A DNA stretch of 5,487 nucleotides from the NCBI GenBank assembly GCA_030840515.1, contig JAVEEJ010000100.1, positions 1 to 5,487 on the forward strand. The letters run 5' to 3'. This DNA comes from Frankiaceae bacterium (GTDB lineage: Bacteria; Actinomycetota; Actinomycetes; JAVEEJ01). Below the pieces are notes generated by a model. That model saw nothing but the letters and a program-made list of their open reading frames with translations. It did no database searches and was not told the DNA's origin. The first letter of the stretch is position 1. The number at the start of each line of letters is the position of its first letter. The translations under genes and the position numbers were made by a program. Positions 1 through 4,736 of this stretch are shown in pieces.

Positions 1-90
1 GCCGCCGTCGCGTGCGTATGGCTCGACGGTTATGAGTCGCAAAGCCTGTCCGCGCTGGCCCTGTACCTACCTAAGCGCACCGCCGAGTAG
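1..90 (+). CDS. C-terminal tail of an unidentified protein (partial)
   Basis: Frame 1 is open from the window edge to a TAG stop at 88-90 and gives 29 residues ending in LPKRTAE. The codons are mostly G or C in the third position, as expected for a real gene in this genome. All three minus-strand frames across the same stretch contain stops; plus frame 2 stays open but reads less like protein. The segment is mildly hydrophobic with no recognisable motif, so no product can be named. It is convergent with the minus-strand gene at 148-408, and an inverted repeat lies just after its stop. Short length makes this a tentative call; the base before the window would decide it. Confidence 0.4.
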   Translation, partial: AAVACVWLDGYESQSLSALALYLPKRTAE

Positions 91-110
91 GTGTCGTTCT
101 GCTCTCAGCC

Positions 111-155
111 GGCGTTAGGCGCTAACAGAGTGACGTTGCGCAGCGACCTAACGCC
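111..155. terminator. Inverted repeat at a convergent gene end, possible bidirectional terminator
   Basis: GGCGTTAGG (111-119) and CCTAACGCC (147-155) are perfect 9-base complementary arms around a 27-base loop. A second, local hairpin is possible with GTTAG (114-118) and CTAAC (122-126). The repeat sits between the plus-strand stop at 90 and the minus-strand stop at 148-150, and its right arm overlaps that stop. A TTTT run follows the right arm on the plus strand at about 161-164; the minus strand has no T-run. Position and symmetry suggest a terminator, but the long loop makes this moderate evidence only. Confidence 0.45.
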
Positions 156-408
156 CCAGGGTTTTCAGCACGCCCCACGCGAAGAGTCCCCCCATCCCGA
201 GACCGATAGCAATCAGAACCCAGCCCACAGCGTGCGCCCACCTTTGCTCTTGACCGGGCGCGAACGGAGGTTCTTCTGGCGGACGCCTGCCTAGTGCAGC
301 CAAGTCGATTAGAAGGTCATTGAGTGACGACCGGTAGGCCACGTAGTGACCAAGCCAAATCACCGCGAGGGAAAAGAGCAAGACGGGCGTGAGTCGCAGA
401 ACCTGCAT
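148..408 (-). CDS. Small two-helix membrane protein, function unknown
   Basis: An 86-residue protein with an ATG start at 408 and a TAG stop at 148. An AAAGG ribosome binding site at 416-420 lies 7 bases before the ATG, which fixes the start. Two hydrophobic stretches are visible, at about residues 5-25 (starting VLRLTPVLLFSLAVIW) and 60-82 (AVGWVLIAIGLGMGGLFAWG). They are joined by a polar, proline-rich loop containing RRPPEEPP near residues 41-48. The C-terminus is short and basic. I recognise no family. The gene points toward the tail of the gene at the window edge and lies 158 bases downstream of a broken membrane gene on the same strand. Codon use is less GC-skewed than in the rimO-clgR block, fitting an accessory gene. 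Confidence 0.7.
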   Translation of the reverse strand: MQVLRLTPVLLFSLAVIWLGHYVAYRSSLNDLLIDLAALGRRPPEEPPFAPGQEQRWAHAVGWVLIAIGLGMGGLFAWGVLKTLGR

Positions 409-415
409 GCGGGCG

Positions 416-420
416 CCTTT
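416..420 (-). promoter_or_regulatory. Ribosome binding site of the two-helix membrane protein gene
   Basis: AAAGG on the minus strand, 7 bases upstream of the ATG at 408, is the only purine-rich site near the start and supports that start choice. Confidence 0.5.
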
Positions 421-540
421 GGCTAGAGCAACTGGGGGCTTTGGCCCAGCGAGAATGCCAGATCGGCTACCAAGCAGGTCCTGATTGGCCAGCAGCGTGG
501 ATCAAGGTCGCAACTCGCCTGGCGCAACGTAAGTGCCGCT

Positions 541-558
541 CTGTTCTGATCTGTTCTG
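541..558. repeat. Short direct repeat of CTGTTCTG
   Basis: CTGTTCTG occurs at 541-548 and again at 551-558, a 10-base period of one helical turn. It lies just downstream of the stop of the broken membrane gene. Same-face repeats can be protein sites, but two short copies could also be chance. Confidence 0.4.
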
Positions 559-566
559 GACGGGCG

Positions 567-891
567 CTACACGACGACGGTCGTCACCGATCGCCGCGCA
601 CGTGAGTAGAGGTAGAGGCCGACCGTCTGCGCTATCGCGCCGGGCAGCAGCGGCGTACCTACCAGGATCCAATCCCACGCGGTCAAAGCCAGCAGAACGA
701 CCGGCGTCCAATGCGCGATTACGGCGGCGACACCCCCAGCCGGCGCTTCGGCGGTCCGACCAGGCAAGCGCCGTGACGAGCGAAGCGGCGGCCGGAAGTA
801 GCAGCCAGCCAACGCCATCGATGGCTGCGACGCCACCGACGATGAACGCGCAGGCTGCAGCGACTCCGCTAACCCATACACCCGCCCGCAT
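567..891 (-). pseudogene. Frameshifted four-helix membrane protein gene
   Basis: The ATG at 891 opens a frame that reads as membrane protein (starting MRAGVWVSGVAAACAF) for about 52 residues, with helices at about 4-24 and 26-44. It then turns into an arginine-rich, low-complexity sequence running to 502. From about position 735 downward a second frame gives two more good helices (about 53-72, starting VAAVIAHWTPVVLLAL, and 74-94) and stops with TAG at 567. The switch point coincides with five Gs on the coding strand (plus-strand C5 at 733-737). Removing one G joins both halves into a continuous 107-residue protein with four predicted helices and a short basic tail. This could be a decayed gene, a phase-variable run or a sequencing error. 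The only GGAG is 2 bases from the ATG, so the start is weakly supported. No family is recognised. Confidence 0.6.
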
Positions 892-907
892 GTCTCCATC
901 ATGCCGC

Positions 908-931
908 CGTCTGTTCGGCTCTGAACCGGCG
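908..931. promoter_or_regulatory. Imperfect dyad in the divergent spacer, possible operator
   Basis: The 53-base spacer between the divergent starts at 891 and 945 holds a 24-base imperfect dyad centred near 919.5. Eight of 12 base pairs match, with core arms GTTC (913-916) and GAAC (923-926). Its position at the middle of a divergent promoter region is what makes it plausible as a shared regulator site. Confidence 0.25.
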
Positions 932-932
932 C

Positions 933-938
933 TAGGTT
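933..938 (+). promoter_or_regulatory. Possible -10 box for a leaderless lipoprotein transcript
   Basis: TAGGTT matches the TANNNT pattern of actinobacterial -10 elements and ends 6 bases before the GTG at 945. This is the spacing expected if transcription begins at or next to the start codon (a leaderless mRNA). It would explain the lack of a good ribosome binding site. No clear -35 is seen. Confidence 0.3.
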
Positions 939-944
939 GCAGGC

Positions 945-1496
945 GTGGAAGGCCCGACGAACTCCGTGAAGGGCCGCCGCCGGGGCCTGGTCGCACTGTC
1001 GCTCATGCTCGCCCTCGCCGCCTGCTCGACTTCGGGTCACCCAGATGCTTCACCCACGTCGACGAGGACGGACGGCTCGCTCACCACGCCCTCCGACTCT
1101 CCCCCTCCCTGGGTGTCTTCTCCGACCCACATTCCACCGTCGTCGTTCCTGCTGCGTGAGTACTACGGGCACGCTCGGGGCTTCCACATGGACGAGGCGG
1201 GCTACGGGCTAGTCGAGTGGCGCGCAACACACGAATGCTTTCAAGCCCCGCCTCCAACGCCTTGTTATGGGGACGACCCGAACCGACCGGGGGGCGTGGC
1301 GCCCATCTTCATCCGAACCGTGACAGGAACGGGTGCCTCCGGCTTCATCCTGTCGACCACCGAACCCGACGTGTTCGACGTCGGCGCGGTCACGCTGCGC
1401 TGGGACCGGCGTACCGACGTCCTGACCGTGTCGGACAGGCACGGGAGGAAATTCACCTTCTGCGGCCCGCAGAACCCAGGGAACTGCGGCCTCTGA
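945..1496 (+). CDS. Secreted lipoprotein with a four-cysteine C-terminal domain, function unknown
   Basis: A 183-residue protein from GTG 945 to TGA 1494-1496. Residues 9-26 are a basic, then hydrophobic signal peptide ending in the lipobox LAAC, so Cys27 would be lipidated and the protein held on the outer face of the membrane. Residues 28-66 are a Ser/Thr/Pro-rich linker. The mature domain (about 67-183) has four cysteines (98, 107, 173, 181), which could form two disulfides. It also has a beta-rich pattern including FILSTTEPDVFDVGAVTLRW. The domain resembles uncharacterised actinobacterial lipoproteins in general layout, but I cannot name a family. A second GTG at 966 would give a neater signal peptide starting MKGRRRG; a -10-like box at 933-938 favours 945. 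It is divergent from the broken membrane gene and upstream of a small membrane protein gene on the same strand. Confidence 0.75.
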   Translation: MEGPTNSVKGRRRGLVALSLMLALAACSTSGHPDASPTSTRTDGSLTTPSDSPPPWVSSPTHIPPSSFLLREYYGHARGFHMDEAGYGLVEWRATHECFQAPPPTPCYGDDPNRPGGVAPIFIRTVTGTGASGFILSTTEPDVFDVGAVTLRWDRRTDVLTVSDRHGRKFTFCGPQNPGNCGL

Positions 1497-1509
1497 CGGT
1501 CGCAGCCGC

Positions 1510-1572
1510 GGACCAGTGCCGCCCTGCTCTGAATCGGCGTAATTGCCCGCCCGGTTTCGGAGGCGCTGGTCC
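1510..1572 (+). repeat. Long-range stem in the leader between two plus-strand genes
   Basis: Positions 1510-1520 (GGACCAGTGCC) can pair with 1562-1572 (GGCGCTGGTCC) over 11 base pairs with one G-U pair, enclosing 41 bases. The right arm can instead pair locally, GTCC (1569-1572) with GGAC (1584-1587). The two structures exclude each other and lie just upstream of the ribosome binding site at 1597-1602. Chance pairing in GC-rich DNA is a real alternative. Confidence 0.3.
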
Positions 1573-1596
1573 CCCTGGTGGGCGGACGCCTTCGCT

Positions 1597-1602
1597 GGGA
1601 GG
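1597..1602 (+). promoter_or_regulatory. Ribosome binding site deciding the start at 1612
   Basis: GGGAGG, 9 bases before the ATG at 1612, is a strong Shine-Dalgarno match. It argues for 1612 rather than the longer in-frame opening at 1543, which has no such site. CCCC at 1605-1608 could pair with part of it. Confidence 0.65.
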
Positions 1603-1611
1603 ATCCCCGGC

Positions 1612-1869
1612 ATGCCCTTGCCCTCCCCTCGCGCCTTGGACCGCCGGGCTGAAGAGCACTGGCCGTGGCTCCTCCGGGAGCGCAATCCTTGGACTCCGCT
1701 GTACGTGGCTCTCTGGATGCTCGCAGCCGTCTTCGTGCTGATGCTGGCGGGACCGCCATACAGCTACGGTGCCGCGGGGGGCCTTGGGGCTCCAGCCGGC
1801 CTGATCATTCGAGTCATTCGAGACCTGAAGCGCACCGACGCCAACCGGCCACCAGGTCAGATCACCTAG
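1612..1869 (+). CDS. Small one-helix membrane protein, function unknown
   Basis: An 85-residue protein from ATG 1612 to TAG 1867-1869, with a strong GGGAGG site in front. Residues 1-28 are polar and basic with several tryptophans (HWPWLLRERNPW). Residues 29-47 (PLYVALWMLAAVFVLMLAG) form a clear membrane helix. A Gly/Ala-rich segment at 53-69 may be a second, weak helix, and the tail is basic. The N-terminal helix followed by a glycine-rich turn recalls many small actinobacterial membrane proteins, but I recognise no family. It follows the lipoprotein gene by 115 bases on the same strand, so the two may be co-transcribed. Its stop faces the TetR gene stop 17 bases away. Confidence 0.65.
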   Translation: MPLPSPRALDRRAEEHWPWLLRERNPWTPLYVALWMLAAVFVLMLAGPPYSYGAAGGLGAPAGLIIRVIRDLKRTDANRPPGQIT

Positions 1870-1892
1870 CCACACAGGTAAATGTGTCAGGC
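1869..1892. terminator. Small inverted repeat between convergent gene ends
   Basis: ACACA (1872-1876) pairs with TGTGT (1883-1887) around a 6-base loop. Flanking GCC (1869-1871) and GGC (1890-1892) extend the stem across a 2-base bulge. It fills the 17-base gap between the convergent stops at 1869 and 1887, where a shared terminator is expected. There is no T-run, and the stem is weak. Confidence 0.3.
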
Positions 1893-2489
1893 AGTACTGC
1901 GCTCGCTCTCGGACGAACCAGTTGCAGCCAGCGAGGCCGCCAACAGCCGGGCGCCCGCAGCGGCCTCACCTGAGCGGCCAGGCGCGCCCACGAAGGACAC
2001 GAGCCACCTCAGGACCGTTGCAACGGAGGCGTCATCGGGCTCCAGCCCGACCACATCCGCGACGCCGAGCCGAGCAGCGTCCCAGCCGGCGCCTTCACCG
2101 ACTACCACGAGGCGAGCGAGTACGGCGGGTTCCTCGGACGCGATGCGCCGCAGCCCGGGGTGCGCGCTGAGACGATCTGCGGCGCGCTCCAGAGCGGCAG
2201 CCAAACCCTCGGACTGCACGACGAGCACGCACTCGTCCGCGAGTGAGGTCACCTCGTGCTGGACGAGCGCGGCCCACACATCGTCCTTGGTGCGGAAGTG
2301 GTTGTAGAGCGTGCCCTTGGCGATGCCAGCGACGGTCGCGATCTCGCCCATCGAGGTCCGGCGTACTCCGTACTTCTCCACCGCCCGCTGCGCGCCCTCG
2401 AGCAGCGCACTCCGGGTGCGGCCCATGGCGTTGCCCGCGCGGCTCCGGGTGCCGGGTTCGCGGCGCGGCTGGGCGGAAGCGGGGAGCAC
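1887..2489 (-). CDS. TetR/AcrR-family transcriptional regulator
   Basis: A 200-residue protein from GTG 2489 to TGA 1887. An N-terminal TetR DNA-binding domain spans about residues 24-72. Its helix-turn-helix reads TSMGEIATVAGIAKGTLYNHF (about 45-65), followed by the family-typical KDDVW. The C-terminal part (about 75-200) is the helical ligand-binding and dimer domain, too variable to predict a ligand. Length is normal for the family. The frame opens 1 base after the clgR stop, so translation is probably coupled. An internal ATG at 2426 would remove a poorly conserved 21-residue leader and start right at the domain; neither start has a good ribosome binding site. Unlike many TetR genes it is not divergent from an obvious target, and being downstream of clgR suggests shared expression. 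Confidence 0.88.
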   Translation of the reverse strand: MLPASAQPRREPGTRSRAGNAMGRTRSALLEGAQRAVEKYGVRRTSMGEIATVAGIAKGTLYNHFRTKDDVWAALVQHEVTSLADECVLVVQSEGLAAALERAADRLSAHPGLRRIASEEPAVLARLVVVGEGAGWDAARLGVADVVGLEPDDASVATVLRWLVSFVGAPGRSGEAAAGARLLAASLAATGSSESERSTA

Positions 2490-2490
2490 G

Positions 2491-2787
2491 TCAGGCCGCG
2501 GCGACGACCGGCGCGTCGCCGGCCGGGTTCTCGACCACCGTCAGCACAGCGGGCTCGACGAGGGCCAGCTCGGAGCCGACCTGGTGCATGAGCTCGGACA
2601 TCCGCATCCCCAACGCGGCGCAGATGGACGCGAGCAGCTCGCTCGACGCCTCCTTCTGCCCGCGCTCGACCTCGGACAGGTAACCCAGCGAGACGCGTGC
2701 GGCGGCTGAGACCTCGCGCAGCGTGCGCCCCTGCTCCTGGCGCCGGCGGCGGAGGGCATCACCGAGCAGTCCACGTAGCAGGACCAT
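2491..2787 (-). CDS. clgR: ClgR-type XRE-family transcriptional activator of Clp/Lon protease genes
   Basis: A 98-residue protein from ATG 2787 to TGA 2491. An XRE/Cro-type helix-turn-helix spans about residues 10-66, with the recognition region SLGYLSEVERGQKEASSELL near 33-52, a stretch typical of ClgR. In Streptomyces, Corynebacterium and Mycobacterium ClgR activates clpP1P2, clpC and, in some species, lon. It is itself degraded by Clp protease. The C-terminus here ends VVAAA, which fits such a degradation tag. The start is set by GGGAG at 2794-2798, 6 bases before ATG; a longer opening to 2925 would overlap cinA and has no support. Position downstream of pgsA and cinA matches other actinobacteria. 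It probably has its own promoter (2824-2853). Identity is based on motif and context, not on an alignment. Confidence 0.88.
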   Translation of the reverse strand: MVLLRGLLGDALRRRRQEQGRTLREVSAAARVSLGYLSEVERGQKEASSELLASICAALGMRMSELMHQVGSELALVEPAVLTVVENPAGDAPVVAAA

Positions 2788-2793
2788 CGGGTG

Positions 2794-2798
2794 CTCCC
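2794..2798 (-). promoter_or_regulatory. Ribosome binding site of clgR
   Basis: GGGAG (within AAGGGAG on the minus strand) lies 6 bases before the ATG at 2787 and fixes that start over the longer upstream opening. Confidence 0.7.
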
Positions 2799-2823
2799 TT
2801 CTGCCACAAGCGCCGACCCACAC

Positions 2824-2853
2824 ACCGTACCCGCCCCGACCGTCAGCGGTCAG
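2824..2853 (-). promoter_or_regulatory. Candidate clgR promoter
   Basis: On the minus strand CTGACC (2848-2853, four of six matches to TTGACA) is followed after 18 bases by TACGGT (2824-2829, a TANNNT box). Transcription would begin near 2817, about 30 bases before the clgR ATG. The -35 lies within the last codons of cinA. This is a consensus-based guess. Confidence 0.35.
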
Positions 2854-2860
2854 CCTGACC
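2838..2860. promoter_or_regulatory. Overlapping dyads at the cinA stop and clgR -35
   Basis: GGTCAG and CTGACC form a 13-base palindrome with one central base (2848-2860). GACCG and CGGTC form a second around 4 bases (2838-2851) that includes the cinA stop. The two share CGGTC bases, so only one can form at a time as RNA. They could be an operator on the proposed -35 box or a weak terminator after cinA. No T-run follows. Confidence 0.35.
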
Positions 2861-4093
2861 ACCGAGGAGGTGCCGGCGCAGCAGGTCGAGCGCGCTGGTG
2901 ACCGCCAGCTGCCGCACCCGGTCACGGTCCCCAGGGAGCCGGAGCAGTCGCGCGTCGCTGCCCGATGGCCCGGCGACCGCCACGTGCACGGTGCCGGGCG
3001 GCTGCCCCTCTTGCTCCTCTGGCCCCGCGACCCCGGTCAGCGCGAGACCGAAGGAGGAGCCGAGCCGTTCGCGGACCCCGGCAGCCATCGCGCGCGCCGT
3101 ACTCGCACTCACCGCCCCCTCCTCCAGCGACGCCCCCAGGAGCGAGGTTTTGAGCTCGGACGAGTACGCCGTCACCCCGCCGCGGAACGTCGCGGACGAA
3201 CCCGGCGTCGAGGTGAGCGCGGCCCCCAGCAGCCCGCCGGTGAGCGACTCGGCCACCGCGATCGTCTGCCCACCCGCCAGCAGCAGCCCATGGATGACCC
3301 CCGGCAGCGTCTCGTCGTCCACGCCCCACAGCGCGATGCCGAGCGTCGAGCGGATCTCTGCCTCCACCGGTGAGATCAGGCCCAGCGCCGCCTCGCGGGT
3401 GGCGGCACGAGCGGTGACGCGGACCCGGGTCTGGCCCTTGCCGGCGAGCCACGCCAGGGTCGGCGCGCCGGGCGTGGACGCCAGTCGTTCGTGCAGGTCT
3501 GACAGTGCCTCGGCGACCGCCGACTCCCACATCCCGGCGGTGTGCAGGGTGCGCGAGACGATCGCCGCAGGCGCGTCGGCGAGCGACAGCAGGTCGGGCA
3601 GCACCGACTCGACGAGCATCGCGTGCATCTCGTGCGGCACGCCAGGGAGCGCGTAGACCACTCCGGCGTTGAGCTCCATGCGCACCCCGGGCGCCGTCCC
3701 CTTCGGGTTGGGGATCGCCGTCGCGCCCTCCGGCAGCTCGGCCTGGCGCAGGTTCATCGCCGGCACCCGGCGCCCGAGCCCCTCGTAGCGAGCCAGCAGA
3801 GCATCAGCCAGCGACTCGTCCCGAAGCAGCGGCACGCCTGCGGCAAGCGCCAGCGCCTCGCGGGTGAGGTCGTCCTGGGTCGGACCGAGGCCTCCGGTGA
3901 CGAGTACGGCGTCCGCTCGGGTGAGGGCCATGTGCAGCGCTTCGGCAATCGTCGGCTCGTCGTCCGCGACGGCGGTCGACCGCACGACCTCCACCCCAGC
4001 GTCGGTGAGCAGCCGTCCGATCGTCGCGGCGTTGCCGTTGACCACGTCGCCGATGAGCAGCTCGGTGCCGACCGCGAGAACCTCAGCCCGCAC
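2843..4093 (-). CDS. cinA: CinA-like nicotinamide-nucleotide amidase
   Basis: A 416-residue protein, normal length for full CinA, from GTG 4093 to TGA 2843. The N-terminal domain (about 1-170) is the molybdopterin-binding-like COG1058 fold, with GTELLIGD at 9-16 and VTGGLGPTQDD at 65-75. The C-terminal domain (about 262-410) is the PncC/CinA amidase, which converts nicotinamide mononucleotide to nicotinate mononucleotide plus ammonia in pyridine nucleotide recycling. It carries ESLTGG at 282-287 with the likely catalytic Ser283, GVAGPE at 354-359 and PGTVHVAV at 366-373. Both domains look intact. The start lies 11 bases inside the end of pgsA, with GGGAG at 4098-4102, so translation is probably coupled. 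The competence link in the name is historical. The protein is cytosolic. Confidence 0.95.
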   Translation of the reverse strand: MRAEVLAVGTELLIGDVVNGNAATIGRLLTDAGVEVVRSTAVADDEPTIAEALHMALTRADAVLVTGGLGPTQDDLTREALALAAGVPLLRDESLADALLARYEGLGRRVPAMNLRQAELPEGATAIPNPKGTAPGVRMELNAGVVYALPGVPHEMHAMLVESVLPDLLSLADAPAAIVSRTLHTAGMWESAVAEALSDLHERLASTPGAPTLAWLAGKGQTRVRVTARAATREAALGLISPVEAEIRSTLGIALWGVDDETLPGVIHGLLLAGGQTIAVAESLTGGLLGAALTSTPGSSATFRGGVTAYSSELKTSLLGASLEEGAVSASTARAMAAGVRERLGSSFGLALTGVAGPEEQEGQPPGTVHVAVAGPSGSDARLLRLPGDRDRVRQLAVTSALDLLRRHLLGGQADR

Positions 4094-4736
4094 GGCTCTC
4101 CCGTCGGGCGCGCTTCATCGCCGCCCGGTCACTCGTCCGCCGCAGCTTCAACGCGCGCGCCACGTAGTCGACGCCGGTCACGACGGTGACGACCACGGCC
4201 GCAGCCATGAACCAGGCACGAGCCGACGCCGCCACGCCGCTCAGCGGAAGGATGTAGAGCCCGATCGCCACACCCTGCAGCAGGGTCTTGAGCTTGCCCC
4301 CGCGACTGGCGGGGATCACGCCGTGCCGGATCACCCAGAAGCGCAGCAACGTGACCCCGACCTCGCGCGCCAGCACCACCACCGTGACCCACCACGGCAG
4401 GTCACCGAGCAGCGAAAGACCCACCAGGGCAGCACCGGTCAGCGCCTTGTCCGCGATCGGGTCGGCCACCTTGCCGAACTCGGTCACCAGGTTGCGCGAG
4501 CGGGCAAGCTCCCCGTCGATGCGGTCGGTCACTGACGCCACGGCGAACACGGCCCACGCCACGATGCGCCAGGTCTGGTCGTGGCCGTCGCCGACCATCA
4601 ACGCCGCCAGGAACACCGGCACCAGCAGCAGTCGAGCGATGGTCAGCACGTTCGCGATGTTGAGCAGCCTGGCGCCCGACGCCGGCAGTGCTGCCGGATC
4701 AAGGACGGCAGCTGGGTCGGCGACGGGCTCGCTCAT
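4083..4736 (-). CDS. pgsA: CDP-diacylglycerol--glycerol-3-phosphate 3-phosphatidyltransferase
   Basis: A 217-residue membrane enzyme from ATG 4736 to TGA 4083. It makes phosphatidylglycerol phosphate from CDP-diacylglycerol and glycerol 3-phosphate, the committed step toward phosphatidylglycerol and cardiolipin. The CDP-alcohol phosphotransferase signature is complete: Asp71, Asp74, Gly75, Ala78, Arg79, Gly88, Asp92 and Asp96 (DRIDGELAR then GKVADPIAD). NIANVLTIARLLLVPVFLA near 26-44 is the typical first helix, and several more hydrophobic segments follow. The first 22 or so residues are a polar, Ala/Pro-rich extension, and the tail is strongly basic. The ATG overlaps the rimO stop (ATGA), with GGGAG at 4741-4745 just upstream. 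Another CDP-alcohol transferase specificity is possible, but the context next to rimO, cinA and clgR favours PgsA. Confidence 0.93.
   Translation of the reverse strand: MSEPVADPAAVLDPAALPASGARLLNIANVLTIARLLLVPVFLAALMVGDGHDQTWRIVAWAVFAVASVTDRIDGELARSRNLVTEFGKVADPIADKALTGAALVGLSLLGDLPWWVTVVVLAREVGVTLLRFWVIRHGVIPASRGGKLKTLLQGVAIGLYILPLSGVAASARAWFMAAAVVVTVVTGVDYVARALKLRRTSDRAAMKRARRESRAG

Larger units (their letters stand above)
409..566. other. Noncoding spacer with weak structures
   Basis: This 158-base spacer lies between two minus-strand genes. I find no convincing reading frame and no strong promoter. It holds a 5-base-pair hairpin (CTGGG at 432-436 with CCCAG at 445-449) and a tandem 8-base repeat at 541-558. 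The hairpin could mark the transcript end of the upstream broken gene but has no T-run. Confidence 0.5.

Noticed and set aside
432..449. CTGGG/CCCAG hairpin as a true terminator
   Set aside because: Only five base pairs, an 8-base loop and no T-run, more than 100 bases from the nearest upstream stop.
533..1159. Long plus-strand reading frame of 208 codons overlapping the divergent region
   Set aside because: Its product is Arg/Ser/Pro-rich with no domain, and it overlaps both the split membrane gene and the lipoprotein gene; typical of antisense frames in GC-rich DNA.
2802..2812. CGCTTGTGGCA on the minus strand as a ClgR self-binding site
   Set aside because: It resembles the ClgR box as I recall it but misses two key bases, and it lies downstream of the proposed transcript start, a poor place for an activator.
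2788..2925. N-terminal extension of clgR to a start at 2925
   Set aside because: It runs into the cinA end and has no ribosome binding site, while the ATG at 2787 has a good one and begins the conserved ClgR sequence.
2898..3656. Large plus-strand reading frames opposite cinA, pgsA and rimO
   Set aside because: They lie antisense to strongly identified genes and encode Ser/Arg/Pro-rich sequence without domains.
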